NCBI RefSeq assembly: GCF_017313275.1
Contig: NZ_JAFLNM010000001.1
Location: 1,674,001-1,738,000 of the forward strand
Origin: Flagellimonas profundi
GTDB taxonomy: Bacteria > Bacteroidota > Bacteroidia > Flavobacteriales > Flavobacteriaceae
Direction of reading: 5' to 3'
DNA length: 64,000 nt
Positions 24,167 through 34,577 of this stretch are shown here, one piece after another (within the stretch, counting starts at the first letter, position 1; each line of letters begins with the position of its first letter). Position numbers and translations under genes: made by a program. The notes below the pieces were generated by a model. The model was not told where the DNA came from. It did not search any database and saw nothing but the letters and a program-made list of their open reading frames with translations.

Positions 24167-27100
24167 CTATCTATACAAAGTAAAATGACCTACAAACTGC
24201 TGTTTTTCGTTATCGTTTGCATTTACTACGTACCAATAGTCTCCGGTTGGCAAAGGTTTACCTTCATAGGTGCCATCCCATTTTTTCACTTGGTCCAAAC
24301 GAGCCACTACCCTACCGTACCTATCGTAAATAATTACATCTATAAAAGGGAAGTATTCGCGGTTTTCAGGATACCAGTAATCGTTAAGGTTATCGCCATC
24401 CGGTGTAAAAAAGTTTGGCATTTCGGGCATTCCCTCAAAATTGAACGGCATTACCAAAGTTGCCTCACAACCGTTTTGGTCGCGTACCATGATATTGATG
24501 TTGGAATCCTGTGTGATGCTAAAAGTATTGACTTCACCATAGGATTCACCTTGGAAGAAATATTCATAACCACCGAATCCACCGGATGCAACTGCCGTAA
24601 CCTCCCCGGGGCCTGTTTTGGTTGCTTCCAAGGTCAATGGTTCGTAAGCGTCAACTTCAAATTCCACAAAAGTGACACAACCGTTGGAATGGTAAATAAA
24701 GACGGTATGCTCCCCTGCAGGCAAATCCCCGAAGGTACGTTGTTCGGTCGCCATCATCACATCGTCCACATCCAGGGAGAACAACAAATCGGATAATTGG
24801 GAACTATCTTCTATATTAATGGTGACCGTACTATTGGGGAAAATGCCTTCACAACCATATTCCACAATAGGTTCTGCAGCAATATCCACTCCCACGCCGA
24901 TGTCAGCGATTATATTGGTCTGACAGCCATTGGCATCACGAACGAACACAATATAACTTTCACCTCCTTGAAGGTTGTCAAAGAACAAATCATCGTTTTG
25001 CACAAAATCGGCATCGTCCGCTGAGTTGACACTAGTATAGTATGGTGCCGTTCCTCCCGTAACCTCGAGGGTCATTGTTCCATCCCCATCGCCCATACAG
25101 GTTTCAGGGGTAGTTTCCGCAACTCCTGCAACCAACTCCATGGGTTGGGTAATCTCCACTGTTCTGGTGATGGTACATCCCAAATCATCTTGGATAATGA
25201 TATCGTAGGTTCTCGGTGCCAAATCTGTAAAGGTTTTTCTGTTGGGGTTGTCAGGGTCATCACCTTCAAAAAACTCGCTCAACGTATCGGAAATGGAATA
25301 CCTTATTTGACCGGTACCTCCACTGGCCTCTATAATGATCTGTCCGTTCATGTCGCCAGCACAAACCACAGGAACTGCTTCCAAATAGTCCAACACCAAT
25401 GGATCTTTTGGTTCAATAACAATGGGGTCGGAAATAGCCTCACAGCCACCACTCTGCGCATAAACATAATAGGTGCCAGGATTCAATTCCCTAAAAATTC
25501 CAGAGTTTTGGGCAGGACGCACTATTGATGCTGCCGTTGGTGGCACAGTATTGGAATTCACCAAGGTGTAGACATAGTTTCCAATGCCTCCGAATGCCTC
25601 GGAACGGATAATTCCCGTTGCCTCGCCCGCACAATTGATGGTCGCGTTGGTCAAATCCAATGCAATGACCAAAGGGGCTGCTGGGTCCAGTGAAATCTGA
25701 TTTGATTTCTCGAACGGACATCCATTGGAATTCTGTACATCATATTGAAAGGGTCCGGGATCTAAGGTAATGTCCGCGGCAATTTCCACACTCGTCATAC
25801 CAGCTCCAAAAGGTATAAACGGGTCGGTGGTTCCAGCTCTTCGGTAGAAATAATCCACTCCTGGTTCCGGGTTGGTCACAGTAAGCTCCATTCTTCCCAA
25901 GTCCCCACATCCTGGAGGCTGAAGCTCCACCAGTTCAGCAACAACAATCTCTGGGTCTTGGACTACAATAGGGACTGTGGTGAAACTACAGTTCCATCCA
26001 TCAAAAATGGTGATGGTATATTCTCCTGCGGATAAATTAGCAAAGGTTGTGGTTGTTTGAAGACCGCTATTAGTACCGTCCGTAATTCTGTTCAATTGAT
26101 ACAGATAGTTTCCAGGACCTTGTCCGCCAGCCACGTTGTATGCTTCAATAATGGCATCGTTGTCATTATTACAGGCCAATGGACTCACCACCTGAATATC
26201 CGCTGAAATTGGTGTTGGCAATGGCAAATCGACAGTGGTAGTGGATTCGCAACCCCTCCAATCCCTTACATTAACAGAATACGTATCGGTCGAAAGGTTA
26301 TCAAAAACAGGATTGGTATTAGGGTAATCCACCAATACCGTACCATCCGAAGCTACCAATTGGTACTCATAGGTTCCCCATCCTCCATCACCCGAAGCTG
26401 TAATCTCACCGAATCCGGGCACATTGCATGTTACCGGTGATGTTTGCACCGCATCCACGGTCAATGGCCTATCGGGAGAGCGCACCGTGGTTACGTTACT
26501 CACTGCATCGCAATACGGAGCATCCAAAGCTTCAATCCGTACCACCAAATTACCGGCTGGTACATTTTCAATAATTTCCGGAGAATTTATCGGTGCGTTG
26601 GTATCAAAACTACCTGTTACCCCAGTAGATGTTTCGACCCCGGCATTGTCCCTAGAGAACACCTCGTAGTTGTATGCGCCGCTATAATTTGTAATATCCA
26701 AACTGATGACTCCATCGGAACCGTTGAAACAGGTCACAGGTTCCACCTCGGTAATAACAGCTTCTATATTATTGTACTCCGGCATATTGATGGTGGTGGT
26801 CAAATAGGTACAACCGCCACTGCCAACATCGGTTACGGCAAAAATGTAATCCCCAGGTGTAGTAATATCCCAGGTTACTCGGTCAGTGCCACCTGAACTT
26901 CGGGCAGGTTCCGAGCCCAATGGAAGAATTTCGACTTCGTAATTTCCCGGTCCTTCATTTACGATAATATCAATGGAACCTGGATTAACACCACTTCCTG
27001 TAGTACTACATGTAATTTGATTCACATTGTAGCTAAAGGTTATGTCCGTAGGTGTATTGATGGTTACGGTTGCAGTCTGTTCGCAACCGTTTTGGTCCCT

Positions 27101-30100
27101 TGCTGTCAAAATTATCGTTTGATCCGTACCATTGTCGATTACTTCGAAAGTGTTACTTGTCTGGAAATTGGTACCATCAAACTGAGGAGTGCCATCGTTC
27201 ATGCTATAGGTATACGATCCCGAACCGGTAGGTATTCCCGTACCATCGCCATTGTCATCGGTATAAATCGTGATGGTAGCTGTGCTAAATTGATTGCTCG
27301 ATGGATTACAACTAAAATCCGTATTAACTGCATTCATCATCAATTGTGTTGGCTCGTCTATGATAATATTTCCGGACCGGTCCGTACACCCTCTATCGGA
27401 TACGGCCTCTACTTGATATGTACCTGGTTGAAGGTCATCGAATACCGGAGAACCTTGTGGTCCCGCTATAATTGTAGCTGTTGCACCTTGATACAAAACA
27501 TAGTTTATAGGCGTGTCCGTATCTGTCCCTGGTTGTAATTCCACCGATATGGTACCATCATCAGATCCAAAACAGGTTACATCGCTACTTGGTGTGGCCG
27601 TAATTACGGGTGAATTTACCGTGGAAACATTCACAATGGCTTCATCTGAACATAAAGGTGCCGTGTTGGAGTCCAGATCGGTAACCAAAATATTATAATC
27701 ACCTGGGGCAACACCTGTAAAAACATTGGAACTCTGCGGGGATCCTATATTGGCCAAAGTGCCTGCATCCCTAAGCTGATATTCAAAATTACCACTACCT
27801 CCGGTAGTATTTACGGTAATTTCACCGTCGCCAGCATTACAGGTTGGGTATGATGTTGCATCAGCCGAAATGGCAAAGAAGTCAAAGACGTTGGCTGTTA
27901 CGGTGTTGGTACATCCGTTGCCATCCCTTACCGTTATTACATAACTTCCAGGATTGGGTACTATGAAGGTTGTTCCGGTTTGAAAACCGCTTCCAATATC
28001 GTATTGGTAAGTCTCATCGGGCAGTCCCGAGCCAGTTGAAAGTGGCGATACCATATCAATTTGATATCCACTCGTTGCCGTACATTGGTTCACTACGTCG
28101 ATAACCGGATCGGGAACCCCAGCTTCTTGTGTAACAGTCAAAGTAGTATAGGCCGTGCATCCATTGGCATCCTGAACATAAAAATCGTAATCCGCTGGGT
28201 AAGGTCCTGGAATCTCAAAAGTTGTCTCGGAAACAAAAGAAGTTGGCGCCGGGTCTCCAGAAGGTACATAAGCATAGTTGTAGGGTGCTGCACTTCCAAA
28301 ACCTCGGACAGTAACTAAAGCGCCTACATTACAGGTAGCTTCTACAAAATTATCAATGGAAATGGACACTGAACTGATATCGATAAAAGCGAGCGTACTT
28401 CCACTACATCCATTTGTATCGTCCCTTACAATTAGTTGATAATTTCCTGGTGCCAACCCAGTAATTGTACCCGTATATGGCATAGCCTCCCCAGTGAATG
28501 ATTGTGTGGAGACCATTGCCCCTGTATCGGTGTTCTGAACCGTAATGGTGAAATCCCCCGGTGCTGAAATTCCGGAAACTTCGTAATCTATGGAACCACT
28601 TCCGGCTACATTACAGGAAGCCGCCAAAGATGTTGCGGAGACGGAAACCGGGTTACTTGGACCGATAGGGTCTATTTCTTCAATATAGGTACAGCCATTT
28701 GCATCCCTTACTTCAACAAAATAGGTTACGCCAGGTACCACTTGACCAGTAAAATCGTAGGTATTCCCTCCTGAAGTAGCAGGGTTAAAAGTTGGCTCTC
28801 CCACCAATCTAAATTCATAAGGTGCCAATCCCCCCGTTGCTTGTACTCGATATGGAAACGAGGTATCAGAGCAAACTGCAGGGTCTGGATCCAATGGAAT
28901 CAAATCCAATTGATTTTGATCGATAACTACTTGATCTCTATCCTCACAACCTTGTGCATCGGTTGTAATAACGGTATAGTTGCCCAATGGTAAATTTGGA
29001 AAGGTTACTGTTGTGCTTGCTGTTCCGGTTGATGAAGCTACCATACCTCCAAATTCATCGACCAAAACATAATCGAAGGGGGCAACCCCATTGTTTATTG
29101 TAGCGGATATGGAGCCATTTACCGATCCTATGGAACAAACGGCATCCGTTGGTGTTGCCGTGGCATCCAAAGGGTCGCTGGAGCCAATGGTTACGGAGTA
29201 GGCAGGACTCACACACCCCCTACTGTCACGAATAATAAAACCGCCATGTGTTCCTGCTCCATATCCTGAGAATATATTTTGTGGGCTAAAAGTTGCTCCA
29301 TTGTCATTACTGAATTCATAAGGAGGAACACCTTGCGTGGTGTCAGGGATGAGCTCTACTACACCACTGGAATCGTCCCCACATTGAGTATCTGTTGCAA
29401 CAGCGGTACCTGCAATGGTCTCCGGCGGAGAAATGGTCACTGTATTGGTTTCCGTGGTACAGCCTCTTGCATCGGTAATCATAAACTGGAATGTGGTATC
29501 GGAAATGATGGAGCCATCATTGGGAATACTGTACACAAAGGAGTTCCCTGAAATGTTATTGTTATTCGAAGTATATGGTGCGCCATTGATACTTACTTCA
29601 TAAATATCATAATCGCCTGATGATGTATAGCCATTGCTAATGTTCACCTGAATCTGACCGGGAGGTCCTGCACAATCCAACTCTTGTATAGTGGTAGCGT
29701 TGGCTATCACTTGTGGCTCTATGGTTGCGGTTACGGTATCCCTACAATCGTTGGCATCTATCACCTCAATGGTATAGGTTCCAGGTGTTAAACCACTAAA
29801 ACTAGTACCGGCACCCAAAGCTCCCCCGTTGATGCGGTATTGATATGGGGCCAAACCACCAGAAGCATTCACCGCAAGTGTAGCAGCCGTAAAGTTGTCG
29901 TAACAAAAGTCTGATGCTCCTGCATCCAGGGTCAAGGTAGGGGCGTCCAAACGGGTCAACGTAAAGCTATCCGTTACAGTGCATCCGTTGGCATCGGTGA
30001 CACTAACTTGATAAGGCCCGTCTTGTGAAAGATTGGAGAACGTACTTCCATTTTTAGGTCCCCTAGTGGAACCATCTGGCTGGGTCAAGGTATATCTATT

Positions 30101-32470
30101 ACCGCCCCATCCACCTATGGTATTGATGCGTACAGCCCCTGTATTACCATTTTGGCAACTCATTGCTGTTACATCCAAACTGGAAATGGTGAAAGCAGTC
30201 GATGGCTCCTCAATGACCAATGTGGCTGTATCGGTACAATTGGTTTCTTCATCGGTTACGGAAATCACGTAGCTTCCGGCTGCCAATCCTGTTAATGGAA
30301 CAATATTACTGTTTTGTCCCGTTGAAACAGGTCCACCATCAATGCTATAGCTGTAGGTGGAGTTGAATCCATCCACCAAAAATCGACCTTCACCATCAGC
30401 ATCACCCACACAGGTTACCACACGGGTCTGCTGACCTTGAACTCCAATCGAGCTGATATCTGTGATGGCATAGTTTTCATCATAGGAACAACCTTCATCA
30501 TCGGTTACCCTGAAGGTATAGGTTCCCAATCCCAAACCTGTGAACGTGCTGTTGTTTCCATTGTTCACAACGCTACCCGCCGGGGCAATAATTTCATAGG
30601 TGTATGTTCCCGAACCACCGGTTACACTCAAATCCAAAGATGCCGTGGTCGTAATGCAATCCAAACTGGAAATGGTAAAATCCAAATCTGTTGGTTTATT
30701 CAAGCTATTGAAAACGATATCCGGAAGTGCTTGTACACACCCGTTCGCATCACGGATCATTGGGGTGTAGGTTCCGACCCCAAGGCTTGGAAATACGGGA
30801 TTACTGCTAAAGCCAGCTCCCATACTATACTCATAAGGCGCCGTTCCACCTGAAACTCCAGATATCGTGATTTGTCCTCCGTTTTCGTCCACACAGGTCG
30901 GGGCACTATCGGGTGTTGCGGTAGCCGTAATTGTAGATGGTGTACCTATGGTCGCAGCTTGCGGAGTGGTCATACAGGTAAAAGAATCCTGCTCGTAAAG
31001 CAATACCACATCGTAGTTGCCCGGGGCCAAATTAGAGAAGGTGTTGCTGATTTGGAAAGTTGCTCCGTTATCGACGCTATATTGTATTTCGTAACCATAT
31101 CCATTGGTCACGTTTACTGTGATCCTACCATCGTTGGCACCACCACAATTGGCGTCTTCTTCGGTAAAGTTGAAGAGCGGCGGTGGTATATTTTCAACAT
31201 CTACCGCTGCAGTTCTTTGGCAGCCATTGGCATCCTCGACCAAGATGTTATAGGTTCCTGCCGTTGAAACGGTAAAAGTGGACGTACCTGAGTACGTTGA
31301 ACCAAATGAACCTCCATCGACACTAAATCGATAAGGTGCAGTGCCACCACTTGTGGTGACATTTACATCCACAGATGAGGCTCCACAACCAAAACTATCG
31401 GACGCCGTTGCCGAAACGGCCAATGGGCTTATCCCTCCCCCGATCACAATAGGGTCGCCATCCATATCAGTGGTTATGGTCTCGGAACAAGTATTGGTTT
31501 CCACTCGAATATTATAGGTTCCCGGACTTACATTGGCAAAAGTGTAATTATCCGATCCGTTGGGACCAAAAGTATCTACCGTAATACCATTCTTCACCAA
31601 TCGGTAGGTATAAAAGCCCGGGACACCCGATACGGCAACATCAATACTTCCCAGTTCACCACTACATAAAATATCGTTCGCCGTAACATCTACGGTGATG
31701 TCCAAATCATCCACTGTCACCAAATTAGATGGAAATACACAGGCAGACTCTGAAACATTTTTCAATCTTACATAAACGCGATAGTCGCTTGGAGCGGTAA
31801 TATCGAAAAATGGGTCATCTTGATAAGGACCTGCAGCGCTGTTCAAACTGTATTCATAACCAGCGGGAACATTGGTTACTTCCACCCTACCAGGATTGCC
31901 ACAAATAATATCCTCTTTGATCAGTTGGGGGTTCAACGGATTAAGCGTGGACTTAAAATAATAGTACTGACCTGAATTTACACGGACCCTGAACTCTCCT
32001 GCTGTGGACAAATCAAAAGTAGCATCAGTTCCAACGGTATTCCATGTACAGGCATTGTTAATGGTAGGACAATCATCCACTACTGTAGGTGCACAACTGT
32101 TTGGGTCGAGCTGCTGCCATTGATAAGAACTTCCGGACTGACTTAAGGTTAGAGTTCTAACATCACTGGTACCGCACAAAAAGAATTTTGCCAAGGTACT
32201 CCCATCGTTGGAACACACCACTTCTTCATTCGCACCGTTTATGATGGTTGCAAACATAGCCGTTGATGTAAAGGCTTCATTTTCTTCAACCGATACTTCC
32301 TTAATAGCCGTATCAGAAAAATCCTTCTGGGTATCGGACTCTGTTTTATTGGAGACCTTGTGGGTCAAATTCCGGGTAACATGAGTTTTTGCCAATACCG
32401 TGGAACCGAAGATTGATATGAACACCAACAACACGACATATAGCAAATGCCTTGTTTTTTGTGGGAGCAT
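24167..32470 (-). CDS. Giant SprB-like repeat adhesin with type IX secretion type B C-terminal domain
   Basis: 2767 residues in one frame, without interruption. Signal peptide at 1-27 (VVLLVFISIFGSTVLA), an N-terminal Cys-containing region to about 190, then about 29 repeats of 75-110 residues, each opening near a Cys (typically Tx-x-T-C-x-G-x-x-D-G) and closing with a pattern like G-T-Y-x-V-x-V-x-D-x-x-G-C. The last ~85 residues are the gliding-motility-associated domain (PNFFTPDGDNLNDYWYP, DVIIYDRYGRVV, GKPLPTGDYWYVV, GHFTLYR), the type B signal for the type IX secretion system. SprB itself is the mobile adhesin of gliding. This protein may be an adhesin or matrix protein; gliding is not proven by it. 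Confidence 0.95.
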   Translation of the reverse strand: MLPQKTRHLLYVVLLVFISIFGSTVLAKTHVTRNLTHKVSNKTESDTQKDFSDTAIKEVSVEENEAFTSTAMFATIINGANEEVVCSNDGSTLAKFFLCGTSDVRTLTLSQSGSSYQWQQLDPNSCAPTVVDDCPTINNACTWNTVGTDATFDLSTAGEFRVRVNSGQYYYFKSTLNPLNPQLIKEDIICGNPGRVEVTNVPAGYEYSLNSAAGPYQDDPFFDITAPSDYRVYVRLKNVSESACVFPSNLVTVDDLDITVDVTANDILCSGELGSIDVAVSGVPGFYTYRLVKNGITVDTFGPNGSDNYTFANVSPGTYNIRVETNTCSETITTDMDGDPIVIGGGISPLAVSATASDSFGCGASSVDVNVTTSGGTAPYRFSVDGGSFGSTYSGTSTFTVSTAGTYNILVEDANGCQRTAAVDVENIPPPLFNFTEEDANCGGANDGRITVNVTNGYGYEIQYSVDNGATFQISNTFSNLAPGNYDVVLLYEQDSFTCMTTPQAATIGTPSTITATATPDSAPTCVDENGGQITISGVSGGTAPYEYSMGAGFSSNPVFPSLGVGTYTPMIRDANGCVQALPDIVFNSLNKPTDLDFTISSLDCITTTASLDLSVTGGSGTYTYEIIAPAGSVVNNGNNSTFTGLGLGTYTFRVTDDEGCSYDENYAITDISSIGVQGQQTRVVTCVGDADGEGRFLVDGFNSTYSYSIDGGPVSTGQNSNIVPLTGLAAGSYVISVTDEETNCTDTATLVIEEPSTAFTISSLDVTAMSCQNGNTGAVRINTIGGWGGNRYTLTQPDGSTRGPKNGSTFSNLSQDGPYQVSVTDANGCTVTDSFTLTRLDAPTLTLDAGASDFCYDNFTAATLAVNASGGLAPYQYRINGGALGAGTSFSGLTPGTYTIEVIDANDCRDTVTATIEPQVIANATTIQELDCAGPPGQIQVNISNGYTSSGDYDIYEVSINGAPYTSNNNNISGNSFVYSIPNDGSIISDTTFQFMITDARGCTTETNTVTISPPETIAGTAVATDTQCGDDSSGVVELIPDTTQGVPPYEFSNDNGATFSPQNIFSGYGAGTHGGFIIRDSRGCVSPAYSVTIGSSDPLDATATPTDAVCSIGSVNGSISATINNGVAPFDYVLVDEFGGMVASSTGTASTTVTFPNLPLGNYTVITTDAQGCEDRDQVVIDQNQLDLIPLDPDPAVCSDTSFPYRVQATGGLAPYEFRLVGEPTFNPATSGGNTYDFTGQVVPGVTYFVEVRDANGCTYIEEIDPIGPSNPVSVSATSLAASCNVAGSGSIDYEVSGISAPGDFTITVQNTDTGAMVSTQSFTGEAMPYTGTITGLAPGNYQLIVRDDTNGCSGSTLAFIDISSVSISIDNFVEATCNVGALVTVRGFGSAAPYNYAYVPSGDPAPTSFVSETTFEIPGPYPADYDFYVQDANGCTAYTTLTVTQEAGVPDPVIDVVNQCTATSGYQIDMVSPLSTGSGLPDETYQYDIGSGFQTGTTFIVPNPGSYVITVRDGNGCTNTVTANVFDFFAISADATSYPTCNAGDGEITVNTTGGSGNFEYQLRDAGTLANIGSPQSSNVFTGVAPGDYNILVTDLDSNTAPLCSDEAIVNVSTVNSPVITATPSSDVTCFGSDDGTISVELQPGTDTDTPINYVLYQGATATIIAGPQGSPVFDDLQPGTYQVEAVSDRGCTDRSGNIIIDEPTQLMMNAVNTDFSCNPSSNQFSTATITIYTDDNGDGTGIPTGSGSYTYSMNDGTPQFDGTNFQTSNTFEVIDNGTDQTIILTARDQNGCEQTATVTINTPTDITFSYNVNQITCSTTGSGVNPGSIDIIVNEGPGNYEVEILPLGSEPARSSGGTDRVTWDITTPGDYIFAVTDVGSGGCTYLTTTINMPEYNNIEAVITEVEPVTCFNGSDGVISLDITNYSGAYNYEVFSRDNAGVETSTGVTGSFDTNAPINSPEIIENVPAGNLVVRIEALDAPYCDAVSNVTTVRSPDRPLTVDAVQTSPVTCNVPGFGEITASGDGGWGTYEYQLVASDGTVLVDYPNTNPVFDNLSTDTYSVNVRDWRGCESTTTVDLPLPTPISADIQVVSPLACNNDNDAIIEAYNVAGGQGPGNYLYQLNRITDGTNSGLQTTTTFANLSAGEYTITIFDGWNCSFTTVPIVVQDPEIVVAELVELQPPGCGDLGRMELTVTNPEPGVDYFYRRAGTTDPFIPFGAGMTSVEIAADITLDPGPFQYDVQNSNGCPFEKSNQISLDPAAPLVIALDLTNATINCAGEATGIIRSEAFGGIGNYVYTLVNSNTVPPTAASIVRPAQNSGIFRELNPGTYYVYAQSGGCEAISDPIVIEPKDPLVLDYLEAVPVVCAGDMNGQIIIEASGGTGQIRYSISDTLSEFFEGDDPDNPNRKTFTDLAPRTYDIIIQDDLGCTITRTVEITQPMELVAGVAETTPETCMGDGDGTMTLEVTGGTAPYYTSVNSADDADFVQNDDLFFDNLQGGESYIVFVRDANGCQTNIIADIGVGVDIAAEPIVEYGCEGIFPNSTVTINIEDSSQLSDLLFSLDVDDVMMATEQRTFGDLPAGEHTVFIYHSNGCVTFVEFEVDAYEPLTLEATKTGPGEVTAVASGGFGGYEYFFQGESYGEVNTFSITQDSNINIMVRDQNGCEATLVMPFNFEGMPEMPNFFTPDGDNLNDYWYPENREYFPFIDVIIYDRYGRVVARLDQVKKWDGTYEGKPLPTGDYWYVVNANDNEKQQFVGHFTLYR

Positions 32471-32605
32471 AGGGTTAAGTCTTGATTGGAAGAATATGTC
32501 AGATTTGGGACCTTAATATTCTTAATAGTAATTTTTTGTTCTTATAAAATTCTCATTATATTCATTATACCCGATAACCAAAAAGTTACCGTTCATCTAT
32601 AAAAC

Positions 32606-33745
32606 ATGTTATTTCAACGTAAAATTATGCGAAATAGTCTCTTATTACCATATTTTTTCGTTGTACTGCTCAGTACATCCTGCGCTCAAAACACAGACAA
32701 CGAGATAAATACTCCCGAAACCCTTGATTTTACTGCGGAATTGGTGGTTGGCAATGTTCAAAATGCCTGGGGCATGGTTTTCTTACCAAATAACGCAATT
32801 TTGATCTCCGAAAAGTCTGGTAGACTGCTACTTAACGAATCCGGAAATACTATTGAAGTAGAAAATGCCCCTAAAATATACAATCGAGGCCAAGGTGGTT
32901 TAATGGATATTGAGTTACATCCTGATTATGATAAAAATGGATGGATATATTTCTCCTTCGCTTCTGAAGAAGGAGAGGGCAAGGGAGGTAATACTGCAAT
33001 AATGAGGGCCAAATTATCCGGCAACAAACTTGTGGGCAATGAAGTGCTCTACAAAGCGACCCCCAACTCCACCCGCGGACAACATTTTGGATCAAGAATA
33101 GAATTTGACAGAGACGGATACCTGTTCTTTTCCATTGGTGAAAGAGGCAATAGGGATGTAAACCCTCAAGATATTTCGAGGGATGGCGGAAAAATATATC
33201 GGCTTCATGATGACGGTAGCATCCCGAGCGACAATCCGTTTGTTAACGAGCCAGGTGCCAAAAAAGCGATATGGAGCTATGGACACCGTAATCCACAGGG
33301 GCTCACATTGCATCCAACAACCGGTGTTTTATGGGAACATGAGCATGGGCCACGAGGCGGAGATGAAATCAACATTATACAAAAAGGTAAAAACTACGGC
33401 TGGCCCATAATTACTTACGGAATTAATTACAGTGGCACCGAAATAACAGATGAAACCTCCAGGCCCGGCATGGAACAACCCCTTTACCAATGGACACCAT
33501 CGATTGCGCCATCTGGGATGACATTTGTTACTTCGGACAAATACCCTAAATGGAAAGGCAATTTATTGGTCGGTTCGCTAGCTTTTCAATATTTGGAACG
33601 TTTGGAGCTCAAGGACAACAAGGTCGTTTATCGCGAGAAACTATTGGATGGCATGGGGAGGTTACGAAATGTCCGCCAAGCGCCTGATGGTTATATTTAT
33701 ATAAGTGTTGAGGGGAAAGGGCTTTACCGACTTGTTCCAAAATAA
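32606..33745 (+). CDS. PQQ-dependent aldose sugar dehydrogenase lipoprotein
   Basis: 379 residues with a lipoprotein signal (LLSTSC, Cys26); ATG at 32627 is an alternative start. A six-bladed GSDH-type propeller with the family marks: NAWGMVFLPN, RGQGGLMDIELHPDY, GQHFGSRIEFDRDGYLFFSIG, SYGHRNPQGLTLHP, LWEHEHGPRGGDEINI and KNYGWPIITYGINYSG. It would oxidise aldoses at the outer membrane or periplasm with pyrroloquinoline quinone. Convergent with murQ, 9 bp apart. Whether the host makes PQQ is unknown. Confidence 0.9.
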   Translation: MLFQRKIMRNSLLLPYFFVVLLSTSCAQNTDNEINTPETLDFTAELVVGNVQNAWGMVFLPNNAILISEKSGRLLLNESGNTIEVENAPKIYNRGQGGLMDIELHPDYDKNGWIYFSFASEEGEGKGGNTAIMRAKLSGNKLVGNEVLYKATPNSTRGQHFGSRIEFDRDGYLFFSIGERGNRDVNPQDISRDGGKIYRLHDDGSIPSDNPFVNEPGAKKAIWSYGHRNPQGLTLHPTTGVLWEHEHGPRGGDEINIIQKGKNYGWPIITYGINYSGTEITDETSRPGMEQPLYQWTPSIAPSGMTFVTSDKYPKWKGNLLVGSLAFQYLERLELKDNKVVYREKLLDGMGRLRNVRQAPDGYIYISVEGKGLYRLVPK

Positions 33746-33754
33746 GTCAACCAA

Positions 33755-34573
33755 TTATTGTTTAAGGGCATCAATAGCCTTTTTAACGGAGCCGTACTTT
33801 TTCAGTACTTTTTCAGCCTCCTCGTAACCGAGACCAAGCTCCTCCATGATATATCGGGTTCCTCTGTCCACTAATTTGGTATTGCTCAGTTGCATGTTTA
33901 CCATTTTATTTCCCTTTACCCGGCCCACGCGAATCATCAATGCTGTCGAAATCATGTTGAGCACCAATTTTTGACTGGTCCCGCTTTTCATCCGGGTACT
34001 TCCCGTTAAAAACTCCGGTCCCACGTTCACTTCAATTGGAATATCAGCAGATTGCGCCAAAGGAGAACCGGGATTATTGGTAATCCCGACCGTTAAAACA
34101 CCATTCTTCTTTGCATCGGCAATACCCCCTAAGACGTAGGGCGTTGTACCCGAGGCAGCAATTCCGACCAAAACATCATTATCGTTAATGTTGTATTCCA
34201 AAAGATCTTTCCATGCTTGTTCTGTATCATCTTCGGCAAACTCAACCGCCTTTCTAATAGCTTGATCTCCCCCGGCAATCAATCCAATCACCCTGTCATG
34301 GGGCATTCCAAAAGTGGGTGGTATTTCGGAGGCGTCCAGAATACCCAATCTTCCGCTCGTGCCCGCTCCGATATAAAAGAGCCTCCCCCCATTTTCAAAT
34401 CGCCTGGCCGTTTCATCCACTACTTGGGCCACTTGGGGCAAGACCAACTCCACAGCGTCTGCGATCTTTTTGTCCTCATTATTGATATTGGAAACAATCT
34501 CCAAACTATCCATTTCATCCAAACGATTATAATTGGATGGTTCCTCAGTAATCTTGATGTGCTTTTCCGCCAC
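33755..34573 (-). CDS. murQ: N-acetylmuramic acid 6-phosphate etherase
   Basis: 272 residues with a SIS domain. Splits MurNAc-6-phosphate into GlcNAc-6-phosphate and lactate in wall recycling. Conserved blocks: EEPSNYNRLDEMDSLEIV at the start, YIGAGTSGRLGILDASEIPPTFG (sugar-phosphate site), VGIAASGTTPYVLGGI and GSTRMKSGTSQKLVLNMIS. A UBA-like C-terminal tail (GYEEAEKVLKKYGSVKKAI) is present. Follows the DeoR-type regulator gene by 4 bp on the same strand. Confidence 0.95.
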   Translation of the reverse strand: MAEKHIKITEEPSNYNRLDEMDSLEIVSNINNEDKKIADAVELVLPQVAQVVDETARRFENGGRLFYIGAGTSGRLGILDASEIPPTFGMPHDRVIGLIAGGDQAIRKAVEFAEDDTEQAWKDLLEYNINDNDVLVGIAASGTTPYVLGGIADAKKNGVLTVGITNNPGSPLAQSADIPIEVNVGPEFLTGSTRMKSGTSQKLVLNMISTALMIRVGRVKGNKMVNMQLSNTKLVDRGTRYIMEELGLGYEEAEKVLKKYGSVKKAIDALKQ

Positions 34574-34577
34574 TACT

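Noticed and set aside
24185..31267. Many plus-strand frames of 60-170 codons opposite the giant repeat gene
   Set aside because: They are shadows of the repeats on the other strand; none has a start context or a coherent domain.
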